DNA from: Liopterus haemorrhoidalis | Taxonomy: Eukaryota; Arthropoda; Insecta; Coleoptera; Dytiscidae | Direction of reading: 5' to 3' | DNA: 64,000 bases | NCBI GenBank assembly: GCA_963971575.1 | Contig: OZ020624.1 | Span: 2,547,001-2,611,000 of the forward strand | Shown: positions 54,174-64,000 of the stretch, one piece after another | How the letters are laid out: each line of letters begins with the position of its first letter | Numbering within the stretch: the stretch's first letter is position 1 | Notes under the pieces: model-generated | Database searches by the model: none | Told to the model about the DNA's origin: nothing | Seen by the model: only the letters and a program-made list of their open reading frames with translations | Translations under genes and position numbers: made by a program

Positions 54174-54389
54174 TTGCTTATAATTTAAAGTAAACGGTCT
54201 GTTTTATTCATAACCATTTACTTCTGTCTTGAGCAAAAGATCAACAAAAAAGCATTTGCTTCTTACTCATAAGTAGAAGGTTTTGCTTGCATTTTTATTC
54301 ATATTGTTGGGAGGATTTGCTTCATAATTTGCAAGTAAAAGGTTATACTTATTTTTATTCATACGGCCCATTGTCTGAGAAGAGGTAAA

Positions 54390-54860
54390 TTACTCTATAA
54401 AAAAATTTTGACTACAGAAAATAGTTATTTGTATACCATGGTAATAGTTTGGGATCCAATTTACGAGAACCAACAAGAAACGCTAGAGAAGGCACAGTAC
54501 AAATTTTTAAAATATATATACCTTTTACAAAATAATGGGCTCTTATCCTCCTCAACATCTTAGTTACGCTACATTACTGGACCTCTTTAGTTCTGTGTCC
54601 CTCATAGAGCGCCATTAACTAAGTCACTTCTTCATTTAAAAAAATTATTAAATAATCAAATTGATAACTCCTTAACCCTCTAAAAATTAAATTTCAACGC
54701 TCCTATTGTTCCAACCAGACATCCACTATTATTCTATCTTCCACAAGCTCATACGAACCTTCATCTCAAATGTATTCGTACTATAAACGTGATGATACAA
54801 ATTTCGAACTCTTTTAGAGCATCTTATCTTTTTCTTTTTATTATTACTATTATCATTGTT
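54390..54860 (+). pseudogene. Non-LTR RT C-terminal fragment, degenerate
   Basis: YTMVIVWDPIYENQQETLEK then AQYKFLKYIY is the 'Y.S.VW.P.Y......E..Q.KFL.Y' block that follows the polymerase domain in CR1/jockey-like elements. Further on, LNFNAPIVPTRHPLLFYLPQ and HTNLHLKCIRTIN. Several stops. No tail recognised. Confidence 0.55.
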
Positions 54861-55766
54861 GCAATTGCGGACGAGTACTAACCATCAGATTTAGTTACGT
54901 ATTACAATATGAAACATCTTATAACAGTCTAAATATTCACACTTAAAAATATAGGTAAGGTACCTAATTTACCATGAAAAAATATTAAATTAGATTAAAA
55001 ACAAAAATACAATACAAATTACTCACAGAGCATTAAATCTATTTTTAAAACAATTAACTGTCATCGCACGTAGAGTGTTTGATGGCAGCGTGTTCCAATA
55101 ATTGAGTATCAAAGGAAATCTCTTAATGCGTAGATTAACTAACAAACATTTATTTTTGAAAAGGTATTTTTAGGCAATTTCGCAAAAAATGTGTCAACAA
55201 ATCTTTTGTGAAGTCTACGAGAGTGGATTGAAAAATGATGCGAATTTTTAGGCATAGATCGCGCTGGTAACACTTGCAGGGCCACCGAGAGAACTTCTGG
55301 GGCCCCGGGGAGAAAATTTCTTCGCGGGACGCCAGAAATAATCTTGCAAAACTATCCTGATGTAAATTAATTTTGTATAATACATTTTGTAGAAAAGATT
55401 CCGTTCTTGACTTCACCCCGTGACAGTATTATAATTAAGTCATGTGAAAAATCAACAGCGGAACTACATTACAACTGCACTTCATTTTTGTTTTAACAAA
55501 CACACTTTCCTTTACTAAATATGCACTAAGTTCATATTTTCATTGTTCATTAGTTCATGTTGGAAAATTAATAAGGCGCACCAGTAGCGGTAGTCAATAA
55601 ACATTCACACGGGTCTACTCTCTAAGCAAGATGTTAAAATCTTAACGTAAAATCTGACGTTTATTTTTTAACAACATTTTAAACGTAAATGCAATTCACT
55701 AAGCATATTTGTGTGAAAATTTTTAATGAATTGTAATTAAAATTAAAGTAAAATTTGATACATTTG
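54861..55766. other. Flanking sequence, nothing firm
   Basis: A GC-rich patch at 55270-55330 (gggccaccgagagaacttct, ggggccccggg) may be a small MITE fragment. No gene. Confidence 0.4.

Positions 55767-55767
<1 letters not shown>

Positions 55768-55820
<53 letters not shown>
55768..55820. repeat. (TA)n microsatellite
   Basis: About 26 uninterrupted TA units immediately upstream of the Penelope-like remnant, which begins at 55821. Confidence 0.95.
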
Positions 55821-55824
<4 letters not shown>

Positions 55825-56400
55825 AACAACTTTCCCTTAAAACTTATCAAGAGACGTATTCAAGAAAGAACAAACAAAATATACAATACACATGACAACC
55901 GGACAGACATGAATGACAAAAAATACATAACACTCCCTTTTCACGATCCTAGTTTTAACCAATACAAAAAAGTATTTGAAAACCACAAGTTATCAATAGC
56001 ATTTACCACCAGCAACAATAACCAACAAAACTTTTCAAAATTAAAATCAAAAATTGAAAATCTCGATCAATCCAACCTAGTATACTCTATCCCATGTTCC
56101 TCCTGCCCTCGCACATATATAGGTACTACATCTCAAAAGCTAAGACACAGGATAACACAACACAAATCAGATGTAAGGCTTAAGCCTCAAAGTACTGCTC
56201 TTGCCATCCACGCTAATAAGTATAATCATAACTTCGACTACCTTAATGTCAAAATATTAGACAAAGAAAAAAATTGGGATAAAAGACTTACATCTGAAAT
56301 GTTACATATACTCGACACACTAGGACAAAATGTTAACAAAAAGACAGACATTGACGATTTGAGCAAAATTTACCACCCCTTATTCAAAAATTTACACTAA
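55821..56400 (+). pseudogene. GIY-YIG endonuclease domain of a Penelope-like element
   Basis: The frame is open from 55821 (NNNFPLKLIKRRIQERT) to the stop at 56398-56400, with the first ATG at 55909. LVYSIPCSSCPRTYIGTTSQ is the GIY-YIG core (here VYS..YIG, with a CxxC just before YIG), followed by KLRHRITQHKSDVR (catalytic Arg/His region), ALAIHANKYNHNFDYLNVKI (conserved N/H) and LTSEMLHI with the conserved Glu. Penelope-like elements carry this nuclease after the reverse transcriptase. The RT is missing (5' truncation at the TA tract). The domain itself looks intact. Confidence 0.85.
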
Positions 56401-56995
56401 ACTTAAAATACATATTTCAATATATATCCATTCAATTTAACTTCCCGTATATATTCAAATTCAGACAGCAGTCATTGACCCCATATTTCCTATGATACAT
56501 TTTTTCAACAAGTTTAAACGTACCTTGATTACCAGATTACGATATTGCAATAGAATTTTTATCACAGTCACCTGACATACATTACACGTACACAGTGAAT
56601 TTTATTATTTTAAATCTTGACTTCCATTTTTTTTAACTTTTGACAAAAATTTTGGACTTTTACCATCTGACCACTGTGTACCATGATTGCTTCTATCTAC
56701 TGGTGAGTTTTTAATTCTATTATCAATATATTTACAAAACTACTATCACATCTACGTAAACTTTGATTATATTGTTAAAATCCTTTTATACCATTTTTTA
56801 TATTAATATAAAATTGTAATTCAATGTATATAATTATTTTAGGCTGAAGATGCGTTAACTAATAAAACGCGAAACGTACCATGATACTTGTTTTTTAATT
56901 TTCCTAACTAATACTGACGATTAAAGAAGAACATTTTATATCTGTATATTACTCGTCAAGAATTTACATCTATATATATATATATATATATGTAT
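55821..56995 (+). mobile_element. Penelope-like element remnant (GIY-YIG end and 3' region)
   Basis: The open frame starts at the TA repeat and ends at 56400. The 3' region carries aggctgaagatgcg .. cgcgaaacgt (56841-56877), tgacgattaaagaagaaca (56926) and ends in another TA tract near 56990. The same 3' blocks recur at 60061-60215 and 61355-61400. Confidence 0.75.
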
Positions 56996-57004
56996 ACATA
57001 TAGT

Positions 57005-57120
57005 CATATTAAAATTTAAACATCAAGTGTGAAAGCATACCGATCTTAAACATCGGTGAACTTTAAGTTCACTCGTCTTAAAGATCTAGTGTGAAAAGGG
57101 TATAAGATAACCAATTTTCG
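57005..57120. mobile_element. Right-end fragment of the 601-bp MITE family
   Basis: atttaaacatcaagtgtgaa through tagtgtgaaaagggtataag matches 7947-8037. The left half is missing. Confidence 0.75.
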
Positions 57121-57429
57121 TAACTTTTTGTTGCTGTAGTTGTCTATATTTGATGATGAAATTACCGGAAGGAAATGGATGTTATGTTCATAGTGAGAAG
57201 AACACTTTCACTATTAGTTCAAAGATCTACCTATATACAGAGGTAAATCAACATTAGCTAGTCAATAGTTCTACTAGCAAACATTATCAAATATTTAATT
57301 ATTGGCTTATAGGCAATTTCAATTCAGATTTCGCACTAGAATAAGTTGCGAATCTTAAATCGATTGTACGCTTTTAGGGTTTAGTAGGTATAATCAGTGA
57401 TGTGATAGAAAATGTGATGAACCGGCTCT

Positions 57430-57600
57430 CAAAAAAATTGATTGTGGGTAAGACAGTTGCCTACTGGGACCAGGGTTCAAATCCTCCCACTTCCTTTGGA
57501 TTTTCATCTTCCGATACTGTACAGTCAGCTCTAATGTGGGCTCAGCCTCAAGTATTTAATACTTGAAATGAGTACCTGTTTATATAGGAATAATAGGACA
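57430..57600 (+). mobile_element. Possible tRNA-derived SINE, truncated
   Basis: gtgggtaagacagttgccta .. gggttcaaatcctcccac has a clear B box (ggttcaaatcc) and a closing stem with the preceding gtggg, like the T arm and acceptor side of a tRNA. The A box is poor. The downstream tail has no A run that I can use to fix the end. Confidence 0.45.
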
Positions 57601-57960
57601 AATCGAAACGTCACACTGAGAACGTGACTTTTATATCTATGGTCGGCAGTCTAGAAATGGAGAACTTACCTAAGGTAATTAAAGTATAGGGTTGTCTCGT
57701 AACTTGTGTTGGGGGTAAATAGAGAGGCTACGCGTCATCCGTATACTAACAAGACGTCAGTCTGTGTTTATCGTATATGTTATATACACGCGAAGTTTGA
57801 TTTTTTGCTATAGATTTAAAAATATCGGTTAATTTTTTGATTTTCTACTTGTTTTAATTTCTTTTTTCTTCGAAAGGAATGTTTCTTCGTTCTAAATAAA
57901 TTTTCTTCTTCATGTGAAGAGAATAATAAGTGAAATATTTCACTATTTTAGTTTTAGGGT
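57601..57960. other. Flanking sequence, nothing recognised
   Basis: No gene, terminal repeats or SINE boxes seen. Confidence 0.35.
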
Positions 57961-57963
57961 GTC

Positions 57964-58020
57964 CCCCCGTAACTACCCTAATATTTATGAATGTGATGAA
58001 TATTAGGGTAGTTACGGGGG
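57964..58020. repeat. Perfect hairpin, 22-bp arms, 13-nt loop
   Basis: cccccgtaactaccctaata.. at 57964-57985 is exactly complementary to 57999-58020. A related phrase gggtgtacccccgtaact occurs at 9046. It may be a minimal foldback element or a hairpin RNA. Confidence 0.85.
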
Positions 58021-58224
58021 ATGCATGAAAGGTTGAATGCATAAAACAAATAAGATTTATTTTTTTATAAACAATTTTTATTGTATAGTTTTTTCTGTTA
58101 AGATAGTTCTGTTTATAAAAGAAATATTTTAAGTTTTTTAGTACCAGTTTTAACCCAGAAACACCCCTAAGAAAGAAAATTTGGAGATACCGTGCCTATA
58201 TTTGATCCTGGTTCTACTCTATTG

Positions 58225-58340
58225 TACCAAATTTCGTTAAAATTAACAAAATAATAAAAATTATAGCTAAATTCCCAGAACTTTGGAAACATCCCTCGTG
58301 TATTAATTCTGTATGCTAGTTTGAACTACGCATTTGTAAT
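58225..58340 (+). mobile_element. Tc1/mariner terminus fragment
   Basis: aaaattaacaaaataataaa .. cccagaactttggaaacatccctcg is the 3' end of the transposon family at 58857. Together with the flank to 58340 it is repeated in inverse at 61128-61230. Confidence 0.65.
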
Positions 58341-58574
58341 AAGTTTTACTATATTACTATAGCAATTTGTTTTTCTATTTTTATTTAAATGTACCTAAGA
58401 TTATATTTGTATTCGATTTTATTGTTATTTATTAACTATAATACAAATATACATCACCTTAAATTTTATAAAATTCAGTATAACGGTTTTTATTTATAAT
58501 TTATTCAATAGAACGGTCTTGAAATAAATATCTATAATGAAAATTATGAATAAAAATATTTAAAAACGTGCAAA

Positions 58575-58853
58575 ATCTACAAAGCCGCAGTAAGGAGGGG
58601 GGGACAGCCCTGGGCGCATTAAGGAAAGGGGCACCATTGCGAAGGCGAGGATGTTTTTTTTTTCTCATCAATTGGATTTTGAGAGGTGAGGACCATTTTT
58701 TTTTTGCTCACCACTTCGATTTTGGGAGATGAGGACCTTTTTTTTGCTCATCACTTGAATTTTGAGAGGTGAGAACTTTTTTTTATTTGCCAACGGCGCC
58801 AAAAACACGGCTCTGTCCCTAGCGCAAGTTTCTCTTACTGAGGCTCTGAACAT
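58575..58853. mobile_element. GC-rich MITE, expanded copy
   Basis: agccgcagtaaggagggggg start and cttactgaggctctg end. The internal block (tcatcacttgaattttgaga / ggtgaggacc / T run) is repeated three times. Same family as 6385 and 44523. Confidence 0.65.
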
Positions 58854-58856
58854 CTA

Positions 58857-59600
58857 CGAGGGATGATTCCTAAATTCTGGGAATTGTGCTATAATTAAAT
58901 TACGCAGAACTTATAGGCAATGTTATTGGTGCCAGACAAGTCTTGACATGTTTATGCAACTATCTAGTGCAATATTGTTCAGTCTGATTTAGGTGTTTGA
59001 CTGATATAGACGCGTTTTCATAGCTGTTTTTGTAACCATGGAAGACGCAACAAAATCTCAAAGAGCAATAATTTTCTTTTTGTGGAAAGAAGGTGTTAAA
59101 ACATCAGAAATTATTCAGCGTCTGCAAGGAGTATTTGGTGAGTCTGCATAATCCAAAAGTACTGTTTATCGGTGGATCGATCGTTTTAAAACCGGTAGAA
59201 CATGACTAGAAGACGATCCACGCAGTGGGCGCCCAAGCACGTCGGTAAATGAAAGAAACATTACTGCCGTCGAAGACCTACTGAAAGAGGACAGGCGAAT
59301 GACTATTCGTCAAACGTGCGCCTAGGGATAGGTACACGACAAGTTCATGACATCTTGCATGATTGTTTGGGCGTTAGCAAGGTTTCGCCGCGCTGGGTGC
59401 CAAGGCTGTTGGGACCAGAACAGAAACTGAATAGGTCTGATACTTGTCGTCAACTTCATGAGCTGTTAGCCCGTTACGGTGATGAATTTTGGCAACGAAT
59501 AATAACCCCTGACGAAACGTAAAAAATGTAAACATTGTAATATTGACGAAAATTAACAAAATAATAAAAATTATAGCTAAATTATAATATAGCTAAAATA
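58857..59600 (+). mobile_element. Tc1/mariner-family element, internally deleted
   Basis: Left end cgagggatgattcctaaatt preceded by TA. The transposase runs to the first catalytic Asp and then jumps directly to the 3' UTR (taaaaaatgtaaacattg). The copy stops near 59600 at a Penelope-like repeat. The same deletion junction is in the inverted copy at 61155-61345. Confidence 0.75.
59038..59522 (+). pseudogene. Mariner-like transposase, N-terminal two thirds
   Basis: MEDATKSQRAIIFFLWKEGV, STVYRWIDRFKTGRT, EDDPRSGRPSTSVNERNITA and EDRRMTIRQT form the paired helix-turn-helix region, with stops at 59150 and 59205 and a shift near 59320. Then RLGIGTRQVHDILHDCLGVS, KVSPRWVPRLLGPEQK, WQRIITPDET with the first Asp, after which the frame ends. 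The remaining catalytic residues are absent because of the internal deletion. Confidence 0.82.
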
Positions 59601-59606
59601 TAAATA

Positions 59607-60215
59607 CATATATAATAAATGTGTTTCTTCTTTAATCGTCAAATAGGTAGGAAAAAAATAATAAATTAGTTTAATTCATTGGGACCATTATGCAATTTTT
59701 TCTCGACACTTGATTTTAAACTACTGACACGTTAACAGTTATTTACGGTTTTTTATGTGTTTGACAAACAATAGTAATTTTTTTATCCTTTTAATTTTAT
59801 TATTATACTAATTTTTTTATTACAACGACCACCGTATTTTATAATGTATGTATGTCCATTACATCAGCCGCTGATGATAACTGCATATCACAGGTTTCTG
59901 ATTTCTTATTTATTACAATATGTTTTTTCACTTTACTCACCGCTGGGGCCCATGGTCTGTAGTTCCTCTGGGTCTTGCTCTTTACAAACCCATATTTGAT
60001 ATTATTAAGACCATTTACATTATTTGTATTTTAGATTTAATTATTGTTCTCTAAGATAATATGTAATTTCTAGGCTGAAGATGCATAAAACTAATATATG
60101 CGAAACGTCCCAATGAATTAAACTAATTTATTATATTTTTTTCCTACCTATTTGACGATTAAAGAAGAAACACATTTATTATCCTGACTCGTCAAGATCG
60201 TTCACTCATATATAT
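59607..60215. mobile_element. Penelope-like 3' region with 75-bp inverted ends
   Basis: 59612-59686 (ataataaatgtgtttcttct .. cattgggacc) is the reverse complement of 60108-60182. Within it, ctaggctgaagatgcat .. atgcgaaacgtcc (60072-60110) matches the block at 56841 of the GIY-YIG element. Pseudo-LTRs in inverted arrangement are known for Penelope-like elements. Non-coding. Confidence 0.65.
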
Positions 60216-61127
60216 ATATTTATTTATTTATTTTATATAATTTTCTTTACTAATCTTCTTCATTTTCTATTATATCTAAAAATTACACTTAAAATGAAAT
60301 GTCCGCCTTTTTTATCTTCATCAGAACTAAGTTATTACTTATAAACACCAGCATTTGGTAGTTACTATGATAGGATCTTTTATAGTAACATATTACTAAA
60401 TATTGTAGTAACTTTTGTCTTACGGAATACGAAATACCTCAAAGTTACTATGAAAGTAGCTGACCTTGCTCATAGTGACATATTTAGTTACTATGATCAT
60501 AGTAACTGAGTTACAAAATTGGTCTGATTAAGTGTTTAATAAATTAATTTTGTGGAACTTTAACAAAGTGTGTTTTGTGTTTGTTTCTGTATTATTCAAA
60601 ATGTTTCATCAGGTAGTAACAGCTACATCCATCAATATTATTAAACAAACAATCCTTTACCAACCTCAACAAATACTTCATGAAGTATCCTTAGACCATT
60701 TTGATGTATTTATAGTTGTTATATTGTCTGTTATTACTCGTATATCTAGTTACATATATCTATTTTAGTAAACACATCGTTAGAAAATTATTTAAATGTA
60801 AGTCCAAGTAAATCCACATTTACAATTGTTAGTGGGATTTAAAGTTTGGGAGCTTAATAAGCTCTACTGGTTAAGAACTGGGGCTTACATATACCAGTAA
60901 TAGACTTGAACTTGAGTTAACAATGGAAGACCTACAACTTATTAACTACGCTAGATTAGTCTCCACAATAAACATACTAAATTATACAAATATGATAAAT
61001 CCCAGGTTAAAAAAATAATAATAATAAGTATGTATTTTACATAATTCAGGGTTTTCTAGGTATAGGCTCCGTCGCTGAAACAGCGCATTTCGTCATTTTG
61101 CGTTATAACTTCAATGACAAACTTATT
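60216..61127. other. Flanking sequence with a 'tagttactatga' patch
   Basis: 60355-60510 repeats tagttactat(ga) phrases in both orientations (about six times), forming an imperfect palindrome. The rest is AT-rich. The 78-aa ORF at 60532 has no recognisable domain. Confidence 0.4.
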
Positions 61128-61345
61128 AAAAATGCGTAGTTCAAACTAGCATACAGAATTAATATACGAGGGATGTTTCCAAAGTTTTGGGAATTTAGCT
61201 ATAATTTTTATTATTTTGTTAATTTTCGTCAATATTACAATGTTTACATTTTTTACGTTTCGTCAGGGGTTATTATTCGTTGCCAAAATTCATCACCGTA
61301 ACGGGCTAACAGCTCTTGAAGTTGACGACAAGTATCAGACCTATT
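61128..61345 (-). mobile_element. Inverted copy of the internally deleted Tc1/mariner family
   Basis: Terminus tacgagggatgtttccaaag at 61162, then the UTR and, read on the minus strand, the same WQRIITPDET-to-UTR deletion junction as at 59520. The copy stops near 61345 within the RLNELLARYG region. The outer 61128-61160 is shared with 58302-58340. Confidence 0.75.
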
Positions 61346-61412
61346 GAGTTTAAAGTTTACCTATTTGACGATTAAAGAAGAAACACATTTATTATATATA
61401 TATATATATATA

Positions 61413-61728
61413 GGGAAAATTGCATTTCCACTTGCACAAAATTTTTGTGTTTTTCTTTGATTTAATATTGCTTGCCCTTTTGTCAAAAGAAAGTTATAAC
61501 AAATTTAAAGTCTTTTAATTATAGGCATGCTGTATGAAAACGCGGAAAATCATATTTTTTTATTACAAGATCACATGACCGCTTGAGCCCTTTGGGACTC
61601 TCCGAATCGCATGCATATATTTAAAAGACTTTAAATTTGTTATAACTTTCTTTTGACAAAAGGGCAAGCAATATTAAATCAGAGAAAAGCACAAAAATTT
61701 TGTGTTTAAGTGGAAATGCAATTTTCCC
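61413..61728. mobile_element. Palindromic MITE, 316 bp, TA target
   Basis: gggaaaattgcatttccact at 61413 is inverted at 61709-61728. The inverted arms run about 110 bp each (to tttaaagtcttttaa). TA flanks it (61411-61412 and 61729-61730). The left flank is the TA tract at the end of a Penelope-like fragment (61355-61412). Confidence 0.8.
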
Positions 61729-61739
61729 TATGACCGGAA

Positions 61740-62747
61740 AGCGTGCAGGGGTTTAGTACCAACCCTTTTTTGTTGTCACAGGGTAAATATTCTCTCCTCC
61801 AAAAGGCATGCTGTATGAAATCGGAGACCAAAAACTGTCATGAGCTCCCGGTCTATATATCGATACGATATCTACAACTGAATTTTTCGAGAAACCGGCC
61901 CTAAAAGATTTACACCTTCATAATAGTTTAAGATTCATTCTAACGTGTGTCTCTTTTTCATCTTCCATCATCCGCTATTTACAATAATGAAAGCTACTCT
62001 CCTCAGATGTAATTTTACTAGAAATAGTTCATTTTAGTGATTTCATTAAATTTTTAAATTAAGAGTTAAATCATGTTTAGGTATATTTAGTTTAAAGTAG
62101 TTCATTCATATACGTGTGAAAAGTGCATTTCCACGATATTATTTTCTGTTGAAAGTATCTCATTCTGTGAGCCACTCACAGACGTATATTAACTGACAAA
62201 CACAATATAAATGTCATAAATAATACCTCATGGAAACGTTAACAAACTTTCTCACATGAAAAATATATGTACGTTGTAGCTTGTAGGTGTAATGATTCCA
62301 CCAGTGACGTGGCATCAATGGAAGCAAGGGATGATGCAGTACCTTTCCTCAAACAGACGGAAATATACAAGAATCATCTATAATATAATACGCCAAGGTG
62401 TGTCCATGCGTGCGTGGGTGCGTGGAAGTTGTCTGAAATCTAAAACAATTGAAGCCAGGTTCCAAAATGTAACGAAATATTCTGAAACTTACCGAGTTTA
62501 TATTGACATATAACGCGTAATAATAATAGTTGTTAATTGATATGTTTACACAAAAATAATATAAATTAAAATTATTATTAGCAGAAAAATAATTATTAGA
62601 AAAATGAATAATTTTTACCAAAAATTATCGGCCGAGTTTGGCTATTCATATCAGCGCCACTCTTGGTGACAACTTATTTATGTAAATTTAAAATTGGTTC
62701 GAAATATTTAAAATATTTTGGTAAAAATTACAAATGGATACATTCAA
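61740..62747. other. Flanking sequence, nothing recognised
   Basis: gcatgctgtatgaaa occurs at about 61524 and again at 61806. No gene or element ends. Confidence 0.4.
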
Positions 62748-62990
62748 TAGTTTGCACCTTTGAAATTGTATGTCATGTAGGTATTAAAACATGGTAAACC
62801 ATTTGACATATGTCATAAAGATAAATGATACTACTATCTTAGTTATAATGATCATAACCAACAAATCTGAAGTAGGTTTTACAGCGTAAGGAATATTTTG
62901 AAATGACAAATTTACATTTAAATGTCAGTACTACACTATAAAAGTAACCAAAATAACCAGATCTGATTTGACCTTACAAATGTGAACGCA
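62748..62990. mobile_element. Partial copy of the 335-bp MITE
   Basis: gcacctttgaaattgtatgt near 62753 and ataaccagatctgatttgac near 62955 match 41938 and 42180. The middle is shortened and diverged. Confidence 0.55.
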
Positions 62991-63087
62991 ATATATTAAA
63001 GCGGGCAAAGAATTAAATTTTACTGTGTAATAGTTTATCACGATTTATTTCAAACTGATTTGAGATATAGTGTAAGCACGCTTTTTT

Positions 63088-63181
63088 CCGTGTATGTATT
63101 TTTCCGTGTGTGTATTTTTTCATGTGCGCTTTTTTCCGCGTGCGTATTAATCCGTGTGCGTTTTTCCGTGTGCGTATTTTT
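63088..63181. repeat. ~17-bp minisatellite
   Basis: About six variants of tttttccgtgtgcgtat in a row. The cysteine-rich ORF across it is an artefact. Confidence 0.85.
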
Positions 63182-63594
63182 ATATTATATAAGAAATTTG
63201 AAAATTTATTTTAGTAAATATATTTTAAATTTAACATCTTAAATCATTTTTAGTTTTAACACTATAAACGTAATGCACTAAGTGAAAATGAATCGTTTTC
63301 CCATCTTAAAGAGTTAATGAATAAACAATTCGGAATAATACTCATTACTTGTCCAGTTTTTAATAATGGGCGAAGAGTTGATTCAATTTGAATTAGATGA
63401 AGTAAGGCGTATGGCTACAGAAAGAAGTCTGAGGTGTCGAGCAAATTCCACATTAAGATAATGATGTGTTTGCCAACACAGTTGGCAACTAATCGGAACT
63501 AAAAATATCACGTGGTTAATCGATTAACTGAAACAAATTAATCGATTATTTCTATCATTCGATTAGGTGGCGTTACTAGAGATAGCAATCTATT

Positions 63595-63790
63595 GAGAAT
63601 AAACATTACCTATAGAGGCGCTGTTGTCGCTTACAAAATGGCGATTTGAATAGGATATTTTTGACAATTACCATTTGATACACAACAATTCACATTGCAG
63701 TTAATTTTCTGTTGCGATTTTAAAGACATTTTATTAAAGTTTTCTTCACTTTAACACATACAAACAATGCAATTAAATGAGCCACAACCA
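63595..63790 (-). mobile_element. THAP-element fragment related to 3706-4156
   Basis: acctatagaggcgctgttgt and tggataggatatttttgaca-like sequence match the inverse of 4085-4150. On the minus strand ATG 63729 starts MSLKSQQKINCNVNCCV, matching the THAP start at 3813, and then deletes straight into the terminal region. Confidence 0.6.
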
Positions 63791-64000
63791 GAAAATCCTA
63801 TTCCGTTAAGTTCAAAAATATTTCGCTAGGCTTCACTTCAGTTATTGTCAGTTCTCAGTTTATTTGGAATTAAGCATAAACATCCAGCATTCTGTTATCC
63901 TTTTTCACGAATTAAATACTTATAAAAGCATGAAATGTGTAAAAATATATACTTTACATGAATTTTGAATTTGTTGATGTGTTGAGGTTTTTGCGTGAGT

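Larger units (their letters stand above)
52185..54370. mobile_element. Harbinger element inserted in an inverted copy of itself
   Basis: A forward copy spans about 52288 (ggccgtatgaataaaa) to 53396 (tttattcatacggct). A reverse copy is split around it: its one end is 52185-52286 (atatgaataaagttgaagta..) and its body 53398-54369 (to attcatacggccca). The two bodies form an inverted repeat of about 1 kb. The termini share the motif gccgtatgaataaa. Confidence 0.8.

Noticed and set aside
22..63990. A host gene other than capa
   Set aside because: Every other protein-like frame matched transposon machinery, a repeat, or nothing recognisable. The Myb-like start at 36209 and the 99-codon ORF at 30389 remain open but unsupported.

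Overview
The window is nuclear DNA of an insect: AT-rich, dense in transposons, with one multi-exon host gene. No prokaryotic operon, rRNA gene or CRISPR array is visible. The peptides of the host gene resemble those of true bugs (Rhodnius- and Nezara-like tryptopyrokinin), so a hemipteran is a reasonable guess. That is inferred from peptide similarity only.

The host gene is capa, the precursor of CAPA/periviscerokinin peptides and a tryptopyrokinin, on the minus strand. Four coding exons were assembled by hand: exon 1 (41379-41445, signal peptide, TATA box just upstream), exon 2 (16424-16534, GGNMGLFPFPRV-amide), exon 3 (13517-13765, QGLIPFPRV-amide and NGNGANGGLWFGPRL-amide) and exon 4 (4519-4661, a fourth candidate ending FTPRL-amide, then the stop). 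Every junction is GT/AG and in phase 1, giving a 189-residue precursor over about 37 kb. Introns are about 24.8, 2.7 and 8.9 kb and consist mostly of mobile elements. Two insertions lie 33 and 49 bp upstream of splice acceptors.

Layout: 1-2.3 kb is a ~765-bp tandem repeat. 2.3-16.5 kb holds capa exons 4, 3 and 2 with mariners, a foldback element, non-LTR tails and two rolling-circle-like (Helentron/DINE-type) families, here called family 1 (ends ACCGACCGCC/GGCGGTCGGT) and family 2 (ends AGGGTTT..AGGTAT), both with a GACA microsatellite core. 16.7-41.4 kb is intron 1: a second foldback element, a minisatellite carrying a THAP/YqaJ element, R1-, CR1-, RTE- and jockey-like remnants, mariners, a PIF-type MITE, a long hairpin, and a family 1 copy carrying a tRNA SINE and a DD41D mariner. 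Beyond 41.5 kb, upstream of capa, are more copies of the same families, a piggyBac derivative, a Harbinger element nested in its own inverted copy, Penelope-like remnants with a GIY-YIG domain, and several MITEs.

Nearly every transposase or reverse transcriptase is truncated, frameshifted or internally deleted. The best preserved are a jockey-like RT end (36995-37937) and the GIY-YIG reading frame (55909-56400). Insertion order can often be read from target duplications and empty-site comparisons within the window. All calls come from reading the sequence; no database search was run.
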